Source: CAVXDY01 sp963760715 | GTDB lineage: Bacteria > Actinomycetota > Thermoleophilia > Miltoncostaeales > Miltoncostaeaceae | DNA length: 64,000 nucleotides | Direction: 5' to 3' | NCBI GenBank assembly: GCA_963760715.1 | Contig: CAVXDY010000003.1 | Coordinates: 806,001 to 870,000 of the forward strand | Shown here: piece by piece, positions 33,656 to 41,974 of the stretch | How positions within the stretch are numbered: position 1 is the stretch's first letter | Layout: every line of letters starts with the position of its first letter | Notes under the pieces: generated by a model | Seen by the model: only the letters and a program-made list of their open reading frames with translations | Database searches by the model: none | Told to the model about the DNA's origin: nothing | Translations under genes and position numbers: made by a program

Positions 33656-34357
33656 GTGGGGCTGGTGGCCGACCTGTGGCGGTTCCCCGTGAAGTCGTTC
33701 GGCGGGGAGCGGTTGCGCCGGGCGTTCGTGGGCCCATTCGGCATCCTCGGCGACCGGCGGGTGGCCGTCATCGACGGCGCGGGCAACCCGCTCACGGCCC
33801 GCCGGGCCCACGCCCTCCTGGCGTTCCGGGCCGGCTGCTCCGATCCCGACGGCGGCGGGGGGGTCGAGGTGTCCACCCCCGAGGGCTGGGAGCTGGTCTG
33901 GGACGACCCGTCGCTCGCCGCCGAGGTCGGCCGCGCCATCGGGCAGGACGTGAGGCTGCTGAGCAGCCCGGTGGGCATGCACGACGCGGCGCCCGTCCAT
34001 CTGGTGTCCACGGCCTCGCTGGCGGCGGTGGGCGCCTGGCAGGGCGTCGACGAGGCCGACCGCCGCCGCTTCCGCCCGAACGTGGTCGTGGAGCTCGACG
34101 GCGAGGAGCCGTTCGCGGAGGACGCCTGGGTGGGGACCGCGCTGCGACTCGGCGACGAGGGGCCGGTGCTGCAGGTCGTCTCCCCCACCGAGCGCTGCGC
34201 GATCACGACCTTCGATCCGGACACCCTGGAGCGCGACAACCGGGTCCTCGCGGGCCTGGCCCGCGAGCGCGAGAACCTGTTCGGCGTCTATGCCCGAGTG
34301 GTCCGCGCCGGCTGGGCCGAGGTCGGCGCTCCGGTGCGGGTCATCCCCGGCTCTTGA
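33656..34357 (+). CDS. MOSC-domain protein (mARC/YcbX-like)
   Basis: The protein has 233 residues, starting at GTG 33656. The N-terminal beta-barrel begins LWRFPVKSFGGERLRRAFVG with GDRRVAVID. The MOSC core has HLVSTASLAAV, RRRFRPNVVVEL and SPTERCAITTFDPDT, the Cys being the conserved molybdenum-cofactor ligand position. Such proteins reduce N-hydroxylated compounds or handle molybdenum cofactor sulfur. There is no ferredoxin domain, so an external reductant is needed. Its stop lies inside the -35 box of the tRNA promoter that follows. Confidence 0.88.
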   Translation: MGLVADLWRFPVKSFGGERLRRAFVGPFGILGDRRVAVIDGAGNPLTARRAHALLAFRAGCSDPDGGGGVEVSTPEGWELVWDDPSLAAEVGRAIGQDVRLLSSPVGMHDAAPVHLVSTASLAAVGAWQGVDEADRRRFRPNVVVELDGEEPFAEDAWVGTALRLGDEGPVLQVVSPTERCAITTFDPDTLERDNRVLAGLARERENLFGVYARVVRAGWAEVGAPVRVIPGS

Positions 34358-34381
34358 CCGCACGGGACGGTTCGTTACACT
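34354..34381 (+). promoter_or_regulatory. Promoter of the initiator tRNA gene
   Basis: TTGACC (34354-34359) and TACACT (34376-34381) are 16 bases apart. The tRNA begins 11 bases after the -10 box. The -35 overlaps the stop codon of the MOSC gene. Confidence 0.65.
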
Positions 34382-34392
34382 TTCTGAACCGC

Positions 34393-34466
<74 letters not shown>

Positions 34467-34473
34467 CTTCGTA

Positions 34474-34496
34474 AGCCCGGTCCTCGACCGGGCTTT
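34474..34496 (+). terminator. Terminator after initiator tRNA
   Basis: AGCCCGGTC (34474-34482) and GACCGGGCT (34486-34494) form a 9-bp stem with a three-base loop, followed by TT, 8 bases after the tRNA. Confidence 0.7.
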
Positions 34497-34689
34497 CGCC
34501 GTTCTCGGGTCATCGGGCGCTGAGGCTGGATACATCTGGGGGCGGTGCGGGAGCATCCCGGACCGTCTCGGACGGTGCGGGGGACGGTGCGGGAGTGCCC
34601 CCCGGGGGAGGGAGGGGGTGCCATCGCGGGAATGGGGCCGGGAGGTCGTGGATACGGGTGCCTCTCGGGCGTGATCGCGATGCCGAGGA

Positions 34690-35011
34690 TCTCGGCCCCC
34701 TGTATCGCTTAGCCTCGGCGACCAGGCGGCGCAGGTTGCGCGCCGAGCCCGCGTATCCGGCGGCGCGGGCCACCGGCGGCAGGCGCTTGGCGGAGATCCG
34801 CCCGTCGGTGGCCCGGACGCGCTCGGCGTTCAGATCGGCGACCGCGTCGGTGTTCTTCGGGCGCTCCTTGCGCGGCGGCGCCAGCCCGCCAGCGCTCGAC
34901 GACCCGGTGAACCGTCTTGTGGGTGGTGCCGCAGAGCCTGCCGGCGGCGCGGTAGCTGCCGAGCTCGTTGTAGGCGCTCACGATCTGCACGCGTTCCCTC
35001 GCTGACTTCAC
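34690..35011 (-). pseudogene. IS21-type transposase remnant (N-terminal part, frameshifted)
   Basis: From GTG 35011 (or ATG 35032) leftward, a helix-turn-helix part reads VSAYNELGSYRAAGRLCGTT and HKTVHRVVERWRAG. The sequence then shifts frame near 34880 and continues as NTDAVADLNAERVRATDGRI and ARAAGYAGSARNLRRLVAEA, typical of the second DNA-binding part of IS21 transposases. The DDE catalytic domain is absent. The ~210 bases to its right (35033-35244) and ~190 to its left (34497-34689) hold no gene I can support. Confidence 0.7.
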
Positions 35012-35244
35012 GGCGGCCCCCGGCGGCGACATGGCCCAAGGGCCACCTCTTCGCCGCGGCGGGGCCGCTCAGGCGATCAGGTCAGGGGACTTTCTCGTGG
35101 CCACGGGCAGGACCGCGCGCCGGTACCGGTGCCCCTTCTTCCACTCCCTCGGCACCACCTCCGGACAGGTCCCGGCGGAGGTGCGCGCAGGCCTCCGGCC
35201 ACCGACGCGGGATGCGCGGTCGGCGGACGCAGGGCATGCGGGGT

Positions 35245-35673
35245 CTAGAAGGTCCCGCGCAGGATCACCGCACCGCCCGCGGTGCGCACCGAGACGGTGG
35301 AAGCATGCGCGATCTTGGGGACAGCCTGGGCCCGCTCGGTGTTGCGGTCGATCTGGGCAACGCCGAGGCGGGTGACGGTCGCGCGACCGAGCCTCGCGCC
35401 GTTGGCGTAGAAGAGGACCCGCTTGCCGGCCAGCCCCCGAAGGTGCTCGGCCTCGATCTGGAGTTCACGCTGGCCGGGTTGGGCCTGGTACTGCGCGTGG
35501 CCGATCGCTCTGGGGAAGGCGGCGGTGGGCCGCAGCGGGATCGTCCAGTTGACGGCGCTCGCGGCCTTCGAATGGGTTGTTCCGGCGGCAATGGCCGCGC
35601 CGGTTCCCGCGAGCGAGAACACGGCGGCACCCGCAGCGATCGGCGCGAGCCAGCGACGGTTCATAGGCACCAT
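35245..35673 (-). CDS. Secreted protein of unknown function
   Basis: The protein has 142 residues from ATG 35673 (AAGGAAG 7 nt upstream). The signal peptide is clear: NRRWLAPIAAGAAVFSLAGT then GAAIAAG with AxA-type cleavage. The mature part is ~110 residues, probably beta-rich (WTIPLRPTAAFPRAIGHAQY, RELQIEAEHLRGLAGKRVLF). A similar small secreted fold with ...HLRGLAGKRVLFYANG is not one I can name. It has no partner gene within 400 bases. Confidence 0.7.
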   Translation of the reverse strand: MVPMNRRWLAPIAAGAAVFSLAGTGAAIAAGTTHSKAASAVNWTIPLRPTAAFPRAIGHAQYQAQPGQRELQIEAEHLRGLAGKRVLFYANGARLGRATVTRLGVAQIDRNTERAQAVPKIAHASTVSVRTAGGAVILRGTF

Positions 35674-36100
35674 CGGTCACTTCCTTCTGGTCGAGTTGCT
35701 CCTGGCCCCACCCACGGTATGACGCCGGGGTAAGCCCCCGACGAGGCTCAGTCAAATCTTTGGCAAGGGAAGGACGGGTGCCAGCTTCCGAAGTGCCCAG
35801 ACGATTCGCCTGCGACTCGACGGCCCGGGTTGACGGGGCCGCAAGAACCCCAAGAGGACGAGAGTTTCGATCGCGCAAGCCGGCGCCGGTTGCCTACCAG
35901 GATGCCCACTGCACCGGGATCCCGCGGCCCCAGACGGAGCCGCCATCAGCCTCACAGTCAGACCTCGCCGCGGCGCCCGGCGTCCTCATCGCCCAGGGCA
36001 TCGGGCGCGCCGGCGAGGACCGCACTCGCCCGCTGAGCGCCGGCGCGGGGCGTCCGCGTAGGCTCGCCTCGACGGGTCCACGCGACGAAGGGGCGAGACC
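35674..36100. other. Intergenic stretch without supported gene
   Basis: These ~430 bases contain only overlapping low-quality frames with Arg/Pro/Ser-rich translations in several registers. Presumably they hold the divergent promoters of the two secreted-protein genes. I see no clear -35/-10 pair. Confidence 0.4.
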
Positions 36101-36907
36101 ATGCTCACGAGGGAGAGGCTGCTCCATCCGGCGACGATCATCGCGACGGTCGCGCTGCTGGTCGCAACGTCGGGCGCGGGGTACGCGGCCACCAAGATCG
36201 GCGCCGGGCAGCTCAAGAACGGCGCCGTCACGACGGCCAAGATCAAGAACAACGCCGTCAACTCCGCCAAGCTCCGCGCCGGCGCGGTGCGCGGCGCCGA
36301 CCTCGGCACGGGCGCCGTGGGCGCGGCGGCGCTGGCCACCGGCGCCGTCACCCCGGCGAAGATTGGCGCGGGCGCGGTGGAGGGAACCGCGCTCGCCAAC
36401 GGCAGCGTGACGACCGCCAAGCTCGGCCCCAACGCCGTCACCGGGCCCAAGATCGCCGCCGCCACGATCACCGCCGCCAACATCGCGCCGGGCCAGGTGG
36501 TGACCGGCGCCGGCCAGCTCGTGAGCGGCCGCCTCGCGCTCGCGCCCGGCACCGCGAACACCCCGCTCCTGACCATGCCGGGCATCGCGCGCCTCGACGT
36601 GGGCTGCTCGCCGGGCAGCATCCCGACCATCCAGACGACCAACCTGTCGGGGACGACGCTGACCCTGGAGTCGTCGGGCGTGAACGGACCCTCGACGGCC
36701 TTCGCGAGCGGGATCGCGCTCCTCGCGGGGACGGCCGTCGGCCAGGGCAATTCCGGGGTCGACGGCGTGCAGCGCACGACGCTCCAACTGAGCTACACGG
36801 GTGCCGACGGCGCCGCGCACGTCGCGACGGCGACGCTCAGCCTGCGTGCGGCCGACACCCCCGCGACGGGCTGCGTCGCGAGCGGTCAGGCGCTGACGAC
36901 CGGCTGA
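36101..36907 (+). CDS. Secreted pentapeptide-repeat-like (beta-helix) protein
   Basis: The protein has 268 residues from ATG 36101. The signal segment ATIIATVALLVATSGAGYAA is followed by about nine 10-residue repeats (residues ~33-130) of the form xAKI/Lxx[NG]AVxx, such as TTAKIKNNAV, NSAKLRAGAV, RGADLGTGAV. Read as pentads with Leu/Ile/Val at the centre, these fit a right-handed beta-helix like A(D/N)LXX proteins. The C-terminal ~135 residues are a separate beta domain (ARLDVGCSPGSIPTIQTTNL) with two cysteines (VGCSP, TGCVAS), perhaps a disulfide. The role is unknown; it is likely cell-surface or secreted. Confidence 0.75.
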   Translation: MLTRERLLHPATIIATVALLVATSGAGYAATKIGAGQLKNGAVTTAKIKNNAVNSAKLRAGAVRGADLGTGAVGAAALATGAVTPAKIGAGAVEGTALANGSVTTAKLGPNAVTGPKIAAATITAANIAPGQVVTGAGQLVSGRLALAPGTANTPLLTMPGIARLDVGCSPGSIPTIQTTNLSGTTLTLESSGVNGPSTAFASGIALLAGTAVGQGNSGVDGVQRTTLQLSYTGADGAAHVATATLSLRAADTPATGCVASGQALTTG

Positions 36908-37725
36908 GCGCCAAGCGCGCCTGCACGCGGGCCGGACGCGGCCGCCGGGGGCCTTCGGCACCCCCGGCGCCGCCCTCGGCGGCTCGGCCGGCTCGCGGCG
37001 CTGGCTCCACACGAAGCACGCGATCGCGCCGACGAAACAGCACCAAGGCGACGTAGAAGTTCAGCCGCGGGCCGAGGAGACTCGGGTGGGGACCCCCGGG
37101 GGGGAGGGGGTGGGCACCCCCGCAAAGGGGGCGGGGGGTCTTCGATGAGGGGTGCCCTGCCCGTCCCGCACTCGAGCGATGTCATACGAACCAGCGACTC
37201 AGGACACGAGATCCACTCGGCATCTGGCGAGAAGCCGATGTTCCGCGGAGAGATGACGACGCGCCGCGGACAGGCCGCTGATCGACGGTGTCGTACCGGC
37301 GGGGAGCGGCCACTGATTCCCGTCCCGCGGGGCCCGCGACGCGCGGGACCGGGTGGGATCGAGGCCTCTCGCCCGGGGACCCATCCGGGCCGAGTCGTCC
37401 TTGGCCCGCGATCACCGCCCGTGGCGCGGGCGCGCGCCCGGGCCCGTCGGCGCCCCGGGGATTCCGAAGCTGGACTCACCGAGCACCCGCCGTTGCAACA
37501 TCGCCCGCTCGGGTTCGGAGGGGAGCGATGGCGGCTGTGCCGCTCGCGGGAAGGGGTGGTCTCGGCCTCGAGAGCCCTGGCACGAGCCGCAACGGCGGCC
37601 GCTGAATTGTCGGGCAGCCCGAAGAACGCGCGCACGCGTTGCAGGTACTTGAGCGCGATGGGCCCCCCGATGAGGGTCGCGGCCTGGAAGGCCGTCCCAA
37701 CCGCTCCGACGCACTGCATGCACAT
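36886..37725 (-). CDS. Small membrane protein MCMQCVGAVG-type with doubtful C-terminal extension
   Basis: I start at ATG 37725 (GGGAG 5-6 nt upstream). The first ~45 residues are convincing: MCMQCVGAVGTAFQAATLIG then GPIALKYLQRVRAFFGLPD, with a CxxC at the very N-terminus and one hydrophobic segment. Beyond residue ~55 the frame is Arg/Pro/Gly-rich, crosses a G-rich repetitive stretch and ends antisense to the 3' end of the beta-helix gene, so this part is probably not natural coding. The gene has probably lost its own stop through the rearrangement near 37.2 kb. Confidence 0.4.
   Translation of the reverse strand: MCMQCVGAVGTAFQAATLIGGPIALKYLQRVRAFFGLPDNSAAAVAARARALEAETTPSRERHSRHRSPPNPSGRCCNGGCSVSPASESPGRRRARARARATGGDRGPRTTRPGWVPGREASIPPGPARRGPRGTGISGRSPPVRHRRSAACPRRVVISPRNIGFSPDAEWISCPESLVRMTSLECGTGRAPLIEDPPPPLRGCPPPPPRGSPPESPRPAAELLRRLGAVSSARSRASCGASAASRPSRRGRRRGCRRPPAAASGPRAGALGAQPVVSA
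36908..37400. other. Gene-poor stretch with G-rich hairpins and element-like end
   Basis: Positions 37087-37140 hold runs of G and C able to fold on themselves. At 37182-37208, CATACGAACCAGCGACTCAGGACACGAG closely resembles the right end of the MITE-like element (CATACGAACGAGCGACTCGGGACACTAG). At 36960-37075 the minus strand can be read, with one frameshift, as a membrane helix followed by SQRREPAEPPR. I treat the stretch as remnants, not genes. Confidence 0.4.
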
Positions 37726-37835
37726 GGGGTCTCCCACGCTCTCCGACCGCGTGACCCTATCGTCGTGGGGAGCTCACGAGAAGCTCGGAACGCGCCCGGA
37801 GCGCAGCTCGTCTCGCACCATGCGAGGCTTGGCGC

Positions 37836-39116
37836 ATGCCCGGTAGGTGCAGGAGGGTCTCGGGGCACCGGGGGCTGCCGGTCGTTGCAGCGGCGGCCCT
37901 GCTGCTCGGCGGTTGCCCGCTCGCGTGGGCGTCCGACTCGTCCGAGGTGAGCGCCGACCAGATCCTCGCCAAGGCACGCTCGGGCTCGAGCGCGGCGCAG
38001 ATCCTCGCGACCGCCTTCCCCGCGGCATCCCTGAAAGCCTCCGCGAATCCGCTGATGCACGTCTTGGTCGCTGATCTCGCTCCTCGCGTCACCGTCGCCG
38101 CTCACGGGCACCCGGTCCTCGTCGCGGGCAGCGGTCGCATATCGCTCGTGGCGGATCATCGTTACGAGGCGTCGCGCACGCGCGCCGGATGGGCGGTGCG
38201 CGACCTCGACGCTCGGACGCGAGTACGGCGCCTTCGATCGGCCGTTCTTCGCTTCGAGGGCGGCACGGCCGAGTCCACCGTTCTTCTCGCCGAGCCGCTC
38301 GGGGTGGGATTCCGCGGGGGGCTGGTGCTCCGTTCCGGGGAGCGGCGGACCATCTCGGTGGTGAACGTCGTGCGGCTCGAGCAGTGGCTGGACGGCGCGG
38401 TGGGCGGAGACCTTCCGTCCAGCTGGGACTCCGCGCCGGCCGCGCTGGACTTCGCCGCCATCCTCCTGCGCTCACGAGCGCTCGGGGCCATCCGTTCCCG
38501 CTCCCCCGGGTGGGACCTGACCGCGGAAGACCCGCGCTACATGGGTGTGGACGGCGAGCAGAGCGAGCTGAAGGCGGCGGCCGATCGGACCGATCGGCAA
38601 GCGGCGTGGACCGGCGATGCGCCCCTCGACGCGGTGATCACCTTCACCGGGGACCCGACCGCTCCGCTGAGGCTCCCCGCCGGCCCTCACGATCCCGTGG
38701 CAGGTGTGCCCGCACATCCCATTCCCGGCGCAGCCGCCGGCCTCGGCCCGCGGGCGGCTGCCCTCGTCGCGCAACAACTTGGGACACCCTATGTCTGGGG
38801 CGGCTCGGCGCCGGGCGGTTTCGACTGCTCGGGGCTCGTCGCATGGATCTACGGCCGGCTGGGGATCCGGCTGCCGCGCGTCGCGGAGGACCAGGCGAGG
38901 GTCGGCGCCCCGGTGGCCGACGCGGACCTGCAGCCGGGAGATGTCCTCTTCTTCGCCGACAGCACCGGCTACGTCCACCACGAAGGCATCTATATCGGCG
39001 GGGACCGAATGATCCACGCGCCACAGAGCGGCGACGTGGTCAAGGTCGAGCGAATCGACATCGGCTCCTTCGCACGCACCTATGCGGGCGCGCGACGCTT
39101 CTCGCCAAGCGCGTAG
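37836..39116 (+). CDS. SpoIID/LytB-like plus NlpC/P60 cell-wall peptidase
   Basis: The protein has 426 residues from ATG 37836. The signal peptide is LPVVAAAALLLGGCPLAWAS, possibly a lipoprotein (LGGC). Residues ~160-275 resemble SpoIID/LytB (RTISVVNVVRLEQWLDGAVG, LDFAAILLRSRALGAI, WDLTAEDPRYMGVDGE). Residues ~300-420 are NlpC/P60 with the catalytic triad: GGFDCSGLVAWIYG (Cys), YVHHEGIYIGGDRMIHAP (His and second His). It probably cleaves peptidoglycan peptides outside the cell. SpoIID family members bind or cut denuded glycan, so the fusion may couple the two steps. Confidence 0.88.
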   Translation: MPGRCRRVSGHRGLPVVAAAALLLGGCPLAWASDSSEVSADQILAKARSGSSAAQILATAFPAASLKASANPLMHVLVADLAPRVTVAAHGHPVLVAGSGRISLVADHRYEASRTRAGWAVRDLDARTRVRRLRSAVLRFEGGTAESTVLLAEPLGVGFRGGLVLRSGERRTISVVNVVRLEQWLDGAVGGDLPSSWDSAPAALDFAAILLRSRALGAIRSRSPGWDLTAEDPRYMGVDGEQSELKAAADRTDRQAAWTGDAPLDAVITFTGDPTAPLRLPAGPHDPVAGVPAHPIPGAAAGLGPRAAALVAQQLGTPYVWGGSAPGGFDCSGLVAWIYGRLGIRLPRVAEDQARVGAPVADADLQPGDVLFFADSTGYVHHEGIYIGGDRMIHAPQSGDVVKVERIDIGSFARTYAGARRFSPSA

Positions 39117-39163
39117 ACCGATGATCCCGGCGACCGCCCGCTCTGTGCGCGAGGAAGGGAACC

Positions 39164-40102
39164 TTGGACGAAGGTAGGCCGAAAAGGTCTCTCGTCGCAC
39201 TTGGGGTGGTTGCAGCTCTCGCGATCGTCGCGATCCTCGCGGCGGCATGGCAAGCGACGGATCCCCCTCGTCGAGAGTTCGGCGCGCGCGCCGACCGCTT
39301 CAACGAAGGGAGGGCATGGCGCCTCGTCGAACTGCAGCTTCGGTACGGCCAGCGACCGGCGGGGTCGCCGGCGCTGCGCCGCCTGGCCGAGCGGCTCCGG
39401 CCCCTTCTTCCGGCGGGCCGCTTCGAGAAGGTCCCGGGCCGGGGTCTGCGCAACATCGTCGGCACCCTCCCCGGCCGGCGCCCCGGCATCGTCGTGGGCG
39501 CCCACTACGACGTCCTGGCCGACCCCGCCGGATTCGTCGGGGCCAACAACGGCGCCGCGGGCACCGCCGTCGTGCTGGAGGTCGCCCGCGCGATGCGGTC
39601 GCTGGATCGGCCCGCCGGCGCGCGTGAGATCCGGTTCGTCCTCTTCGATGGCGAGGAGCCGCCCCACGGCACGCCGGAGCAGGTCGCGGACTTCGAGCGG
39701 GTCGGGCTGCGGGGCTCGCGGGCGTACGTCGCCGCGCACCCCGGCCGGACGGGGGCGATGATCCTCCTGGACTACGTGGGCAACAAGGGCCTGCGGCTGC
39801 CTCGGGAGGGCACCTCGTCACGCGGCCTCTGGAGGGACGTCCGCGGAGCGGCCCAGGCCGTCGGCGCCGGTGCGGTCTTCCCGCCGACGACGGGGACCAG
39901 CCTCATCGACGACCACACCCCGTTCCTCCGGGCCGGCGTTCCCGCCGTCGATCTGATCGACTGGACCTACCCGGGACACGCGGTGACCGACACGATCGAC
40001 AAGCTCTCACCCGCGAGCCTGGACGCCGTCGGCGAGACGGTGGTGCAGCTCCTGCGCGAACGGGATGCGGTCGACGCAGGGATGCCGGCGCCTCACCCCT
40101 GA
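39164..40102 (+). CDS. M28-family zinc peptidase-like protein, metal ligand substituted
   Basis: The protein has 312 residues; the start is TTG 39164 with GAGGAAGGGA 3-10 nt upstream. Residues ~8-28 are a signal anchor. The M28 fold is clear: GIVVGAHYDVL (His-Asp), FVLFDGEEPP (catalytic and metal Glu), LLDYVGNK (Asp), DDHTPFLRAGVPAVDLID (His). At the bridging-metal position the usual GANDGASG-type motif reads GANNGAAG, replacing the Asp ligand by Asn. It may be catalytically altered, or a glutaminyl-cyclase-like relative. It is probably co-transcribed with the upstream wall peptidase. Confidence 0.8.
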   Translation: MDEGRPKRSLVALGVVAALAIVAILAAAWQATDPPRREFGARADRFNEGRAWRLVELQLRYGQRPAGSPALRRLAERLRPLLPAGRFEKVPGRGLRNIVGTLPGRRPGIVVGAHYDVLADPAGFVGANNGAAGTAVVLEVARAMRSLDRPAGAREIRFVLFDGEEPPHGTPEQVADFERVGLRGSRAYVAAHPGRTGAMILLDYVGNKGLRLPREGTSSRGLWRDVRGAAQAVGAGAVFPPTTGTSLIDDHTPFLRAGVPAVDLIDWTYPGHAVTDTIDKLSPASLDAVGETVVQLLRERDAVDAGMPAPHP

Positions 40103-40152
40103 CGCGGCGCGGGCGGTGGCCACCGAGCGGCGGGCGACCGTCACCCTCAGAC

Positions 40153-40182
40153 TTTACGTATGAGAATCAGTCCCACTATGAT
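40153..40182 (+). promoter_or_regulatory. Promoter of zinc ABC operon with possible Zur site
   Basis: A -10 TATGAT (40177-40182) lies 18 bases after a weak -35 TTTACG (40153-40158). Between them, TGAGAATCAGTCCCA (40161-40175) matches the left half of the actinobacterial Zur box (TGAxAATxATTxTCA) but the right half poorly. Given the zur-like gene at the end of the operon, Zur control is plausible. Confidence 0.4.
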
Positions 40183-40216
40183 CGCCCGGCCCGCACCGGT
40201 ACCCAAAGGTCGCCGC

Positions 40217-41974
40217 ATGCTCGAGATCTTTCAGCTCCCGTTCGTCCAGCGGGGGGTCGCCGAGGTCCTGCTGCTGTCTCTCGCGGCGGGCCTTCTGGGC
40301 ACGTGGGTCGTCCTTCGAGGTCTCGCCTTCTTCTCCCACGCGGTCGGCGCCGCCGCCTTCCCGGGGCTCGTGCTGGCCGACGGGCTGGGCTTCTCGGCGG
40401 TGCTCGGCGCATTCGGCACGGCGATCATCTTCGCGGTGGGCGTGCGGGTGCTCGCGGGCGGCCGGGGATCCCGCTACGACAGCCTCACGGCGATCGTCCT
40501 CGCCGGCTGCCTGGCGGTCGGGGTGATCCTCGCGAGCGACGTCTTCCGGTCGGCCGCCAGCATCGAGACCCTCCTCTTCGGGAGCCTCCTCGTGATCGAC
40601 CGGGGCGACCTGGTCGTCGCCGGGATCGCCTCCGCCCTGGTTCTGGCGGCGACCTTCGTGCTCGGCCCGCGGTGGCTGGCGACGGGGTTCGATCCCGACG
40701 GCGCTCGGGCCATCGGCGTGCGCTCCTCGGCGTCCGATCTCGTCCTCCTGGGCCTCGCTGCCGTCGCGACGATCGCGGCCCTCGCCGCGGTGGGCGCCCT
40801 TCTGGCGTCGGCGCTGATCGTCGTTCCCGCCGCGACGGTACGCCTGTGGACCCGGAGGCTCCTGCCCTGGCAGATCGGCGCGGTGGCCCTCACGGCGCTC
40901 GAGGGGGTCGGCGGGATCTGGCTCTCGGTCGAGACCAACGCCCCGCCGGGATCCACGATCGCCGTGATCTCCGGCGTGGTCTTCGCGATCGCCCTCGGCG
41001 GCCGGGCGCTGCGTCGTCCGCTCGTCCTGCGCCTGGCCGGCTCGGGTGCGGCGATCCTCGCGTTGCTCGCCCTCACGACCGGGTGCGGCGGGTCGGCGGG
41101 CGGCTCGGGGGGAGTTGACGTCGTGGCGACCTCCACCCAGCTCGGCGACTTCGTGCGGGCGGTGGGCGGGGACCGCGTGGACCTCCATCAGATCCTCCAG
41201 CCCAACACCGACCCGCACGAGTACGAGCCGCGCCCCCAGGACGTGCGCGCGACGGCGGGCGCGAAGGTGGTCTTCACCAGCGGTGACAACCTCGACGCGT
41301 GGATGAAGGACGTGGTCTCGGAAGCGGGCGGCAGCCCGAGCGTGGTCGATGTCGGGGCCACCGTTCCCGTCAAGCTCCCCGGTGAGTCCAGTGGCCCCGA
41401 GGCGTCGAGGTTCGACCCCCACTGGTGGCACGACCCGGTCAACGTCGAGACCGCGATCGGCACGATCCGGGAGGCGCTCACCGCGGCCGATCCCGCCGGG
41501 GCCGACCGGTTCGCGGCGAACGCCCGGGCCTACCTCGGGAAGCTCAGGACCCTCGACTCCGGGATCGCGGCGTGCTTCCGGGCCGTGCCACCCGCTCAGC
41601 GCAAGCTCGTGACCGACCACGACGCCTTCTCCTACTTCGCGAAGCGCTACGGCATCGAGGTGGTGGGAGCGGTCATCCCCTCGCAGACGACGCAGGCTCA
41701 GCCGTCGGCGGGAGACGTGGCGACCCTCAGCCGGCTCATCAAGGCGGAAGGCGTCGCCGCGATCTTCCCCGAGAGCTCCCTCAGCCCCAAGCTGGCCCAG
41801 GCGATCGCCCGCGAGACCGGGGCGTCGGCGGACTACACCCTGTACGGCGACACCCTCGGGCCGGCCGACTCCTCGGGGGCGACCTACCTCGGAATGGAGA
41901 CGGCCAACGCGGACGCCATGGTGCGGGGCTTTACGAGGGGCGCACGCGGGTGCACGATCCCCGGCATCCGATGA
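40217..41974 (+). CDS. Zinc/manganese ABC permease fused to metal-binding protein
   Basis: I start at ATG 40217; upstream ATGs (40160, 40178) lie in the promoter. The 585-residue protein has two parts. Residues ~1-275 are a ZnuB-type permease with about eight helices (GTWVVLRGLAFFSHAVGAAA, GALLASALIVVPAATVRLWT). A last helix (LRLAGSGAAILALLALTTGC) then leads straight into a ZnuA-type binding domain. Its metal ligands are visible: NTDPHEYEPRPQDV, FDPHWWHDPVN, VTDHDAFSYF and, at the end, FPESSLSPKLA. The binding protein is thus tethered by the permease. The ATPase and a second permease follow. Confidence 0.88.
   Translation: MLEIFQLPFVQRGVAEVLLLSLAAGLLGTWVVLRGLAFFSHAVGAAAFPGLVLADGLGFSAVLGAFGTAIIFAVGVRVLAGGRGSRYDSLTAIVLAGCLAVGVILASDVFRSAASIETLLFGSLLVIDRGDLVVAGIASALVLAATFVLGPRWLATGFDPDGARAIGVRSSASDLVLLGLAAVATIAALAAVGALLASALIVVPAATVRLWTRRLLPWQIGAVALTALEGVGGIWLSVETNAPPGSTIAVISGVVFAIALGGRALRRPLVLRLAGSGAAILALLALTTGCGGSAGGSGGVDVVATSTQLGDFVRAVGGDRVDLHQILQPNTDPHEYEPRPQDVRATAGAKVVFTSGDNLDAWMKDVVSEAGGSPSVVDVGATVPVKLPGESSGPEASRFDPHWWHDPVNVETAIGTIREALTAADPAGADRFAANARAYLGKLRTLDSGIAACFRAVPPAQRKLVTDHDAFSYFAKRYGIEVVGAVIPSQTTQAQPSAGDVATLSRLIKAEGVAAIFPESSLSPKLAQAIARETGASADYTLYGDTLGPADSSGATYLGMETANADAMVRGFTRGARGCTIPGIR

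Noticed and set aside
35760..36410. Rightward open frame through the region before the beta-helix gene
   Set aside because: Arg/Ser/Pro-rich out-of-frame reading of the repeat gene with no ribosome site.
36191..36500. Regular 30-base periodicity suggesting CRISPR or tandem repeat DNA
   Set aside because: The periodicity is at the protein level (10-residue repeats in frame), units differ in sequence and there are no spacers. No CRISPR array is present in the window.
36960..37075. Minus-strand membrane helix followed by SQRREPAEPPR
   Set aside because: Requires a frameshift and has no start or ribosome site; too little remains to call a gene.
39164..40102. Calling the M28-like protein an active aminopeptidase
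   Set aside because: The bridging Asp is replaced by Asn, so activity cannot be assumed.
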